Shown here: positions 22,036 to 31,598 of the stretch, piece after piece
Position numbering within the stretch: position 1 is the stretch's first letter
How the letters are laid out: each line of letters begins with the position of its first letter
Assembly (NCBI GenBank): GCA_963693285.1
Contig: OY848929.1
Span: 1,242,501-1,306,500, forward strand
Reading direction: 5' to 3'
DNA length: 64,000 nucleotides
From: Xestospongia muta
Lineage: Eukaryota > Porifera > Demospongiae > Haplosclerida > Petrosiidae
Program-made: the position numbers and the translations under genes
Notes under the pieces: model-generated
Told to the model about the DNA's origin: nothing
Database searches by the model: none
The model's input: the letters and a program-made list of their open reading frames with translations, nothing else

Positions 22036-24108
22036 GGATACAATACTGGGTATCCATATAAGTGTCAGAGATTATTGATCCCACAAGATAGAAGAAACAA
22101 GAAAGATGTTAAAATTGAAGATGATGAAGTTAGTGTTAGAAATAACACAAGAAAAAGGAAAAATGATTTGGAAGAAATTGAGTCATTATCAAGACAGATC
22201 AGAATGGAAGTTAGAAGAATACGGAAAGAGAGACAGCAAAAACAACTTAAAGAAAATCAAAAGATGCTCATGCAGAAAGTTAGTTTAATGATCACTTATA
22301 AATGACCCTCTTTGTTAATTTAATTACAGACTCAACCAATATCTACAACTTCTCCCATGACGCACAGTCCAGTTCCAGTAACAGGTTCTGGTTTGAGCCC
22401 AGCTACAGGTTTTGGAATGCATTATTCAATCAGCAACGGAAGTTTTCCAGGAGCTCCAACTACAGGTTCTTGGACAACAAGGACTGAATTAAGTATTGGA
22501 TCATCTTCAATTTCAAGCGTTCCAGTTATGCATCCTGCAATAGTACCAACAATCGGTTATGGTGCAGGAACAGGGGTGAGTCTAGGAACAGATTCAGCAG
22601 TACCAGGATTAAGACCAGGTTTAAACCCCAGTGTGGTTGGTTATGGTACAGGAACAAGAATGAGTCTAGGAACAATTCCAGCACAACCAGGAATGAGACC
22701 AGATTTAGATCCCAGTATGGTTGGTTATGGTATAGGAACAGAAATGAGTCTAGGAATGGATTCAGCAGTACCAGGAATAAGACCAGGTTTAAACCCCAGT
22801 ATGGTTGGTTATGGTGTAGGAACAGAAATGAGTCTAGGAACAGTTCCAGAGGTATCTGGAATAAGACCAGGGTTATATTCCAATGTAGTTCCAAAGATGA
22901 ACTATGGGGCAAATCTTGGAACTGTTCCTGCTGTACATTCTGGAATCAACCAAGGAGTAAAGTCTGGAATGAACAATGCAGTCATACCAGCTACAACTAC
23001 ATCATCAACAGCTGGTATGTGGGATTTCTTAGATAAAAGAATTGCCGAAAGTAGTCCAAGTGGCTTAAAAAAGTCCACTGAACCAAACTCTAATCTACAC
23101 GGATCAAAATTCCATTCACCCGTCACAAAACAACAGGTTCCCTCTTCTGTGAAACCTCATCAAATGCCACACCCACATTTCCATGGCAATACCTCATCAG
23201 CAAGTGAGTCACAACTATCAGCAATGCCTCTATTAGCTCATGGCCAGACACAGCCACCACTACAATCACAGCCGTTAACATATCCTTCCCCTGGTCAGCC
23301 AAATACCTCAAATCTAGCTGTTCAACTTCCACAAGATTATCACCACATTGGTCAGCCCTATATTTCTACCAGCCATGCCTTAGACCATTCTTTAGAGTAT
23401 GCTGATACAGCTCCACCTACATCTTTGCCATCAGTTGACATGCCTCAATATAAGTCTCTTCATTTCACTGATCAGCAGCTATCAAGATTGCCTGGAACAG
23501 AATGGCATCCATTGCACAGTTCCAGAGAGACCACCAAACCTGTTAAAGTCAAATTAGGACCAAATATAAAGGATACTGTCCCCGATCTTAATTCTACATC
23601 ATCATTGTCCTCAAATGATTTACACTCGTCACCGAAACTACAGCCTGTCCAAGAAGATGGTGGTCATATACAAAATGGTGGACTTGATTTAAGTGCTTTA
23701 CAAAGAGCACAGACTACAGCTGAAGCTGTGGCTCTCTCAACAGGTCAAGCTGTTGAGAGATTGGCCTACCATAAACAGCAAGTCAAAAGTCACGTACAAC
23801 GAAGAAAAAATTCAGGGAATACCCAAGACTCGTCTAAGACTGCACAGGCTCCATCTGCTAGTAACACTAGTTCATCAAGCTCAGGTTCTTTGCAAGGTTC
23901 TCCAGTTATTTCAAAAAGAGTTCATCATTCTGATGGTCCTTCAAGAGCTCAACAAGATAGCACAGGATCACATATCATAGTTTTACACGAAGAACTGACT
24001 GGCTTAAAGAAAGCTGTTCATGTTGCTGAACAGGTTGCTCAATCAACTGGTGCATCTCTTGAAAAACTGTCGGAATCTCTTCATCATTCACCAAAGAATA
24101 CTGTTTAA
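20237..24108 (+). CDS. Adducin-family protein (class II aldolase-like head, long Ser/Gly/Pro-rich tail)
   Basis: Spliced into six exons, all phase 0: 20237-20746, 20920-21201, 21342-21533, 21779-21946, 22036-22278 and 22330-24108, giving 1057 residues. The adducin head is clear: HSAIHEARKDIKCIVHVHT, AAVSAMKCGLL, LRNHGLLAMGSTIEEAF, VMALSAGIDDL, FEAMMRILDNLGYNTGYPYK. The HVH pair and NHG histidine of the aldolase metal site are retained. A basic, charged neck (KKDVKIEDDEV, TRKRKNDLEEIE) follows. The tail of nearly 600 residues contains a 28-residue tandem repeat and two helical segments but no obvious MARCKS-type basic C-terminus as in vertebrate adducins. Adducins cap and bundle actin and join spectrin; that role is inferred. 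The Ser-Leu run seen by reading past 20746 is intronic (CT)n, not protein. Confidence 0.85.
20781..20917 (+). repeat. Long (CT)n/(CCCT)n tract filling adducin intron 1 up to the acceptor
   Basis: About 137 bases of CT repeat with an internal CCCT block end in ctctctag, the 3' splice site of exon 2. The tract occupies most of the 173-base intron. Confidence 0.9.
21986..22033 (+). repeat. (CT)n tract at the adducin exon 5 acceptor
   Basis: A pure CT run ends in ctctcag directly before the exon beginning GGATACAATACTGG. Confidence 0.9.
22543..22890 (+). repeat. 84-base coding tandem repeat (28-residue units) in the adducin tail
   Basis: Units follow VGYG-x-GTEMSLGT then xxAVPGxRPGLNPSM, about four copies, with base-level similarity between units. 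The frame is kept in every copy. Confidence 0.85.
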
Positions 24109-24227
24109 GATGCACACATTGCTTATATAACAGCTATATAACAGCTGTGATACTTTATTTGTATGTATATTAATATTAATAAGTTTTTCTATTGTTTCTG
24201 CTATAACGAATATTTAAACAGAAAAAA

Positions 24228-24300
24228 TGGCTGACACGCTGTTTAGACAAATCAATAGAGTCTCTTTACTCCTCAGAGGTCATAATTTAGTGAACCCTTA
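24228..24300 (+). pseudogene. Fragment of the first exon of the short adducin-like gene
   Basis: It matches 31599-31672 nearly base for base from the start codon ('tttagacaaatcaatagagt', 'ctttactcctcagaggtca') and then stops at TAA after 24 codons where the similarity ends. The few bases before the ATG also match. It is a promoterless duplicate relic 3' of the long adducin gene. Confidence 0.75.
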
Positions 24301-24441
24301 ATCGTTACGCATTTCTCTGACAAAAGCATAAGTAGTTTTTAAGAGATCATGCTATTGTACACATCTGAAATTTCGTACTTGGGAATTATTCATTTAAAAT
24401 AAAGTTGTTTCTTAAAAAAAACTACCTCACAACAACAACTT

Positions 24442-24752
24442 TAGACAGCCATTAGCCGGAGAAAGTTATCCAAAATTTTTAACCCCTTCTTTTTTGTTCT
24501 TATTGGATTCTCTCACGTCAGCAAAAGTTCTATCTTTAATAGAGGGCTTCCTCTAACTATCTCTGATCTACATTCGCCAAATACTGTAGATGTTTCAGGA
24601 GGCTCCAGTTTGATGATGGAGCAGCGACCAGGGCAATTGGAATCATTAGATGCTTTGTTTACTGGTTTGAGTACACAAGAGTTGCCACATGAAGAGACCA
24701 CTCTTCAAAATCAGATGACTGTTGTAGAAGTAAAAGAAAATAGTGAGATATG
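24442..24752 (+). other. Orphan coding-like exon (uncharacterised)
   Basis: An open frame runs from a stop at about 24442 to TGA near 24752. It has a plausible pyrimidine-rich acceptor (ttctctcacgtcag) at 24525, after which about 75 residues of balanced composition follow (SKSSIFNRGLPLTISDLH, MMEQRPGQLESLDALFTGL, then an acidic end). There is no upstream exon that I can connect to it. It could be an alternative last exon of the adducin gene, the last exon of a lost gene, or chance. I do not recognise the sequence. Confidence 0.3.
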
Positions 24753-26255
24753 ACTAGTTCAAAGTTTGCCTTAGTAAGTTCTACTATTACTATGTGTTAC
24801 TTTATATTGGTATAGACTGTTCATATGTTTATTAGAACTACTGCAATAATTGGACATGGACTATTGGCAGATAAGTATTATCTATTCATACATCTATCTA
24901 ATGTCCCACATAGCTATCTACAATATCTATTCATCTCTATCCATCAATTCGTCTATCAACTATAACTTTTATCATCTGTCGGTATTCATCACCTTGGTTT
25001 TATCAATGAGTGTCCTTATAACAGGTTTAGTAGTACTTGGTATGAGTACAAGATTAGAATATAGAACAAGCATCCTGAAATTATGGAAGCTGAGAACAGA
25101 CATTCCAACATAGAATATACAACCAAAATCAGGAACCCAACCCAACTGGAAACATCTCATTGACGCTTGATTCTAAGAGACAGTTTGTGGTGCTCGTGCT
25201 CTGTGTTTTATTAATAACAAAAAAGTCTAGAAATGCCACATATACAAAGAATGGAATAAGGAATAAGAAATTGAAAGTTATCAAGGTCATTAATTGGAGT
25301 TTTTAAAATACGCAAAGATGCACAGAAGAAACAGGAAATAGGAATTGGAATGTCCATCCTCGGCTTTTATATGAAATAGAGTTTCCTTGAATCTTAATTC
25401 CATGACATCCTTTCTTCTTTTCTATAGGCTTGATGTATTGACTGGAACAAACAGTTCTTCAATTATACCTCTCCTCATAGTCAACAGTCTCCATTATGTT
25501 GCTAATAGTCAGCAAAGCCCACAACTGTTTGGTTAGCTCTTAGTATGACAAGAATCTTAGCTGGTCCTTGGCTTGATGGACCCTTAGTCCAGATAGAAAG
25601 TAAGTACATGTATATGTAAGAAGTGGTGTGGTCTAGTTCATGTATGGACTGGAGGGTAAAGGATATATATCTAAGAAAAATAAGGTTTAAAAGTGTTTAT
25701 AATGAAAACATGCTTTTAAGATGTGACCCTCTCTGTAGTCTGTAGTGGACACTTTGATATATTAGGATGGACTGGATCAGGACACTGAGGAGAGTTCAAT
25801 ATAGAGGATGTTCTTAGTTTAGAATATATTATTATGAGAATAAAATGTGATTACGCCATTAATAAGATATTGTTTTGAATAAATAAGAAGAGATTACTGG
25901 TATTAAAACTAGACCACCAAATTAACATTGTAAGATTCTCTTTTTTTAGAATATCTGTGGAATCTTTATTAAACCAGTTCTACAGACCAAGACAAACCAG
26001 TTATCCTAGTTTAGCCTGTAATATCTGCACTTTTAAAATTTTTCACATAATCTATTTTTTTGCATACTATTGCATTATCTAAAACAAATTTGGATTAGTA
26101 TGAGGATATTCCATGTTTTATTAAATTTATACTTAAAAATGTTCATAAAGCATCTGGATACAAAGCTAAGGCAATGAATTATAATTGTTCAATTGATTTT
26201 AAGTGTACATTTTAATTGTAGTTTGTTGATATCCTACTACCCACTATCATGTTTG
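24753..26255. other. Intergenic stretch without a supported gene
   Basis: AT-rich sequence. A short exon-like segment near 25,430-25,550 (frame LDVLTGTNSSSIIPLL, ending in a stop after LFG) has an acceptor-like tctatag before it but no partner exons. Otherwise I see no coding signal or structured repeat. Confidence 0.5.
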
Positions 26256-26823
26256 TTATTCTTTTCAAAAAAGAATAATTTCGTTTGCTAATAGTTATGT
26301 AATAGACGCAGACAAGTATCAAACAAGTTGGACTCAAACCCATACTAATAGACTCATTCCGATACTGTATAGCAAAGTCCTTTACATCACTTGGTGAGCC
26401 ATGGAACTCAGTTGTATGCTCAATTTCTAAAAGAAGTGTAATAAAATTTGTGTGTAGATGCTGAACCCTAAACTTCTTAAATAGTTAAAAAAATTAAATG
26501 ATAAATAAAGATTGTTTTTTTAAAAAGAATAATTTGTTTGCTAATAGTTGTGTAGTAAACACAGACACTGAAACAAGTTGGACTCAAACTCAAACTAATA
26601 GACTCATTCTGATACTGCATATCAGAGCCTTTACATCACTTGGTAAGCCATGGAATTCAGTTGTATGCTCAATTTTGTATTTAAGATTACATGATAATGA
26701 TGGCACAAATTTAATGCTTAAATTTTTTATCTTATCTACAATTAAAAAAAGTGTAATAAAATTTGTTGTGTGTAGGCATTGGACCCTAAACTTCTTTAAA
26801 AAATTAAACGATAAATAAAGATT
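26256..26823 (-). repeat. Two tandem tRNA-derived SINE-like copies
   Basis: Two direct copies (about 26256-26512 and 26513-26823) share long blocks ending in 'gataaataaagatt'. On the minus strand each has an A-box-like TGGCTCACCAAGTGA (TGGCTTACCAAGTGA in the second), an anticodon-arm-like segment, and a B-box-like GGGTTTGAGTCC (GAGTTTGAGTCC). The spacing suits a tRNA-Leu/Ser-type RNA polymerase III promoter. The second copy has an AT-rich insertion of about 60 bases. No intact tRNA is present. Confidence 0.55.
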
Positions 26824-27390
26824 AATTTTGACTATTAAAAGAAATAAAACCACATTGATTGGGCGGGAAAAATATCACCAGCACGTGTACACAACTAGTA
26901 AAAAAACGCGTGACCATGATTATGGCGGGAAAATCTCAATTATTAGCACACGACTAACAAACAAAAATCTTCAATAGATTTTTAATTAATTTTGGTAAAA
27001 AATGATTCTTGATTAAAATTAATGAAAAAAAGGAGATACAAACTAAATTAACAATAAAAAAGAAGTGAAAGAGGTATAATAAATAAAATGATAATTAGTA
27101 CTATAGTTTTAAAAAGATAGAATTCAGTGATTATAGTATACAGCAGCAATGATAAGTAAACTGTTGTATTAGAGTTTAGAATTTTAAAGAAATTGAATTC
27201 TAAACAAATTCATTTTTAATAAAAAAATTAAAGTATTAAAATAATTGTTAAATAAATATCTTCAAAGTTAAAATTGACAAATTTAGTGAAAAATGTTATT
27301 TTAAAATAAGAAAATTAATACATAATATAATAACAAACTATAAAAAAAACAAGAAATGACAACAAAAAATAAAAAATAAAAAACAGTCTC
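26824..27390. other. Very AT-rich intergenic sequence
   Basis: Poly-A/T-rich low-complexity DNA with two 'ggcgggaaaa' islands near 26,861 and 26,925. I see no gene or clear element boundary. Confidence 0.5.
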
Positions 27391-28570
27391 TGTAGTTGAA
27401 GAATCCTCAAGAAGTCAAAAATAAAAAACAGTCTCTGTAGTTGAAGAGTTCCCAAGAAGTCCAGTGAAGGTCTCCAATCCAACAATTATAGGAAAGAGGT
27501 GATGGTGAGTTCCCAAGAGTCCAGTCAGTCCACAAGTTGAGAACATAGAGAGAGAAAGAGAAGAATAACAACTGGATTACTAAAGAATGGATGAAGAGTG
27601 GATGGATGGAGAGACAGCTCACCTTTTTCACCAGTGCTGCTCCTGCAGGGAAAGAAAGAGAGAGTAGTTATGAACTGATGGTGACAATGAGTAGATAGAG
27701 AGTGAAGAGAGACAGAGGAAGTGAAAAGGGACCACCAACACACACGCACCCTAGAAGATCAGAGCTTCCCCCCGCCACCTGGCGGCCTCGGATGTTAAAA
27801 AAAATTTTTTTTTTGAGGCCGCCAGGCGGCAGGGGGAAGATAATTAATAGGGTTTGTGTGGGCTGGATAGCCCAAAAAAAAAATAAAAATAAAAATAAAA
27901 AGAAAAGGAAAGAAGGCTTGAAAGAAGAAGATAGAAGAGACCAGGCAGGAGAGCGACTCATCTTTTACATCCAGAGAACTGAGAACAGTCAACAACATCA
28001 GAGAACATCAGAGAACAGTCAACAACATCAGAGAACATCAGAGACAGTCAAAAACATCAGAGAACATCAGACAACTCGTGGTAACTTCCAATTGAGTCCT
28101 GTAGAAACGAAGAGAAAAGTCAATTAGCGAACTGAATCAAAAAAAAGATAAAAATTAAATATAAAAAAAAGAAAATAACTAAAATAATAATTGAATAAAA
28201 AAGAACAGAAAAGAAAATGAAAAGGATGATCCAGCGAAGAGGAGGGATCCAACGAAGTGACGAACAAAGAGACGAGTCGTTAAGAGGTCGAAGTGGAGAA
28301 CGAAGAGACGAGTCGTGAAGAGGGGCGAAGTGGAGAACGAAGAGACGAGTCGTAGCGACGAAGACCCACGGGGGTCTGTGAACTAACAAGGCTTGCAAAT
28401 GGAGTCTTTTTTAATATTTTCAAGACATCTCTGTCATGCTTCATTACGACAAACACAAGGCACAAACTCGTGACAATTTGGCGGGAAATAACAGCAGGCT
28501 CCAACCACACGTGACCAACATTAATTGATTTTAATTGATTTTTAATTGATCTGATCAACAATTAATTAAA
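27391..28570. repeat. Composite block of short tandem repeats around a GC-rich foldback
   Basis: From left to right: a direct repeat of 'aaaaaacagtctctgtagtt' units (27,375-27,450); a GC-rich inverted repeat at 27,735-27,865; a ~31-base 'gagaacatcagagaacagtc' array (27,965-28,075); and a ~50-base 'gaacgaagagacgagtcgt' array (about 28,260-28,350). The open frames crossing this block are made of repeat units and are not credible proteins. A 'ggcgggaaa' motif recurs at 28,480, as at the left in 26,861. The whole block could be one non-autonomous mobile element; no transposase is visible. Confidence 0.5.
27735..27865. mobile_element. GC-rich foldback element (MITE-like)
   Basis: The arm ccgccacctggcggcctc pairs with gaggccgccaggcgg around a ~20-base A/T loop. 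Weaker pairing continues outwards (gcttcccc with gggggaag, then caccct with agggtt). The stem is very GC-rich in an AT-rich neighbourhood. No coding capacity. Confidence 0.5.
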
Positions 28571-29640
28571 AGTCTTCTAAATACATAAAAACATTACAGT
28601 ACACTATCTATTCTAGCTCCAAAATTGTTAACAACAAGTATGACAGCTTCATCTTTGTAATGTAATGTCACAAATAATGTTGATGAAACAAACGATTATA
28701 GTTAAACCAGAATTATATAACTTCAGTGACAGTTTTTGATCAGCATTAATACCAGTCACCAGCTGACGATACTATGTAGTCTTTTTAACCAATTGTATTG
28801 ACCAGCTTTGTTGGTTAGCTTGTAATTCTATGACCCAGTCCACTGAACAACTAGAAAAAAAAAAACAAAGAATATTAATTGACATCTTTCTCTCAATGAC
28901 ATCCAAGTTACATGAAATATCTGTATACATGAATGTTACTGTTATAGAGACTCTAGGTCCAGTTTTGCTGCCATACCCAGTATGTCTTGATCCATTTCCT
29001 CCTTTGTAACTGGCTTCTCAGTGCTATGTCCAAATAGACACAAAAAGAATGGCATTAGCTAAATATCATTTATTTATCATTTTTATCTTTACAATCATGT
29101 GTCACCTCCACATTTACCTCCTTTTAATTTTTAGCAATATATTAAGGAAGCGTGTTCATGCAGGCTGAAACAGGTTATGGATTGGTTACTGTATTGGGTC
29201 TCCAGACATACCTTTTCTTTGTGCTTTAGCTATTATCGGGTCAACAATTCCTCTGTGTATTTTATTATATACATCTTCACACAATCAAGTTATTTCCTAA
29301 TATGGAAATAAGATTCTGTTAATATCAATGGAAAACTACCTCAACAGAACAAGAATTATTATGTGTGATTTTATTACATAATGTATTATTAATAAATTAT
29401 TATTAATGAACGATTACATGACATTTGGTCTCTTTTCCATCATTGCTATGTATAAGCTTGAAGTGTGTCATCTTCTAAATCATATAACCAGTACATTTAG
29501 TATTTGAATATATGGATTAAGACTTAGATAGAAGTCTATATCTATAGTCTTACCCTAATACTAGCTTTCTTTGAGATGTCCCAGTCCCAAAGAGAGAGAG
29601 AGAGAGAGAGAAAGTAAGAGTGAGAGTCAGTCAGTCAGTC
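28571..29640. other. Intergenic or intronic stretch with possible minor exons
   Basis: A minus-strand open segment near 29,225-29,290 (VYNKIHRGIVDPIIAKAQRK) and another near 28,950-29,030 (KPVTKEEMDQDILGMAAKL, then a stop) look like exons of the small gene that starts at 29919. I could not join them with clean splice phases. A (GA)n run lies at 29,588-29,612. The rest shows nothing recognisable. Confidence 0.35.
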
Positions 29641-29648
29641 ATCATTAC

Positions 29649-29919
29649 TTTTGTTCGAGGAGGCATCTTTTTAAATTCTTCAACTTTCTTAATAATTTTA
29701 ACCTTCGACAACAGCAAAACAAATTAAACACTAGTTGTTTATAACTATTAAACTATTACTCACAGTTCCTGAAATAATATCTTGTATAAAACATTTCAAA
29801 CTAGCAGTACTAGACATTTGACAACACGTTAAATGATTCATCAAGTCTACAACAGTAAGTGGTGGAGGTAAGTCTTCACTGGTAGTTGGTGCATCAGCTG
29901 GTTGACTGGATTGAGACAT
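29649..29919 (-). CDS. Small hypothetical gene, first two exons
   Basis: Exon 1 (29764-29919) encodes 52 residues from ATG: MSQSSQPADAPTTSEDLPPP, then a helical stretch containing VVDLMNHLTCC and LKCFIQDIIS. It ends at a GTGAGT donor. Exon 2 (29649-29702) continues in phase as VKIIKKVEEFKKMPPRTK and ends at GTAATG. A (CT)n tract follows in the next intron. I do not recognise the family. Downstream exons probably extend to about 28,940, but the joins are uncertain, so this entry is partial. Confidence 0.4.
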
Positions 29920-31598
29920 TACAAATAAATGAAACAGATAATGAAGACATATACATAGCAGACATTAGGAGTATAAAACAAGATTATCAATAACTGGTAA
30001 TCTTAGGTCTAAAGTTGAGGAATTAGCAAAAGCTATGATGTAATATGGAAAACTAAGAAATTTCAATGATCAGTAATACTTGTTGCCATAGTAACACTGT
30101 GATGCACCAAGATTGTTGTATGCATCAGTGGTAACAAATTGTATATGTATTCATATCATATATATATGAAAGTTACACGATGATAATAAAATTAAAAAAA
30201 TAACATGTAGACCACCTGGTATACTATGTCCCTGTTGTCGGGACAGATAATTAAACTCTGATGCAAAAGGTTCTATTTTATATCATGAAGATGATCAAAC
30301 AACAACAAAGACTGTGTTGTGTACCTTTTTGTTTACTCTGTGATTACTATAGTTGAAGCAACAATGGATTGTGAGTCATAGTCTGAGTAGTCATAGGAGG
30401 AAGACAAGATGACAAACATGATACAACAACAGATCCTTCAACAGCAGATTTCAACTGAAGCAATCTTAGAAGAGATAAAACTAGATGAGATAATTGACAA
30501 TCCTATCATTAAATGGCTTTTTAACAATGCTGGCTCTTCTAATTTCTCCTTTTAGTAAGAAGAAACAAAGAAGAAAACAACAATTACAGCAACTATATCA
30601 AAACCAACTTGATCGCATATCAATATTAAATTTAATATATTAAATATTTTATTAATATTTTAAAGGTAACATTTACAAAAAGATGCGAATTCTTGGAGAG
30701 TGTTTTAAAGATGATAATGATAGTTCTGAAACTGTTGAATGGATACAGTGAGTGTGATTACTATCTATTATGAATTTACCTTACATGTACTGTTCCAAAA
30801 CTAAACGCAATACCTGATAAGTACATTTGTCAATTCTGTAATACTGAACATGACACTAAATTGTCTGGTTGTGTCAAAATATTTGTTTTATTGTGTTCAT
30901 TTCATATTACTAATGTAAAATATCATTATGTCGCTTTTTATGTTACAAAAAATAAAAAATCCTTACCTAAACATTCTTCTTCATTATCTTTTGTTCCTTC
31001 TATCTAACTTTACAACAGCTCCTTTAACTCCTTCAGACATAGCAACTTCTGCTGATGTTAGAGAATGCAATAAAAACTTGAAAAGAAGGTGTTAAAATTT
31101 TGGAAAACTTTCTCCAGCTACATATCACACTCCGTTTTTGCTCACGTGATTGTACGGATGTGTGATGTGAGCAAAAAGGGGTTAAAAATGTGGGTAACTT
31201 TCTCCAGCTAATGGCTGTCCAGCTTTACTAATCCGCCATTTTTTTAAATTTTTATGATGGGTATTCAATCAAAAAAAGAAAGAGATACTTGTTTCCATCC
31301 GTGAACCTCCGTATTTTCTTCATCATAATTACAAAAGTATCATCATCGTGACTAAAATGATTAATTAAAGCGTCATCAAGTTCTTCGTAAATGAATAATA
31401 ATACTTTTAATAAAAAAACACTGTCACTTTTAGCTAAATTAATGAAATAAAAATATGAAAAAAATATAAAAGGGGAACCAGATAGCAAGAACTCTATAAC
31501 AACGCAAAAATGTTAGTTAAAAATTTCGACCCTGTAACCCAATTAATAAATTTATAAACTTGTCATCAATCTGCTATAATAACAAATAAGCAGAAAAA
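29920..31598. other. Intergenic region with one weak plus-strand reading frame
   Basis: A plus-strand frame from ATG 30409 encodes 48 residues (Gln-rich start, then AILEEIKLDEII and IIKWLFNNAG) and ends at a TAG overlapping a possible GTAAGA donor. An open segment near 30,680-30,750 (RILGECFKDDNDSSETVEW) could be a second exon. Both are unrecognised and weak. From 31,077 to 31,225 two copies of an 'aactttctccagcta' element lie about 400 bases 5' of the short adducin-like gene. Confidence 0.3.

Noticed and set aside
26256..26823. Functional tRNA gene
   Set aside because: Only box-A/B-like segments are recognisable; arms do not pair well enough for a working tRNA.
27702..28127. 141-residue plus-strand frame and its minus-strand partners
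   Set aside because: Composed of the foldback, poly-A runs and a 31-base tandem array; no protein-like composition.
31252..31488. 78-residue minus-strand frame
   Set aside because: Hydrophobic and Lys-rich AT-driven composition without neighbours or recognisable motifs; left as unsupported.
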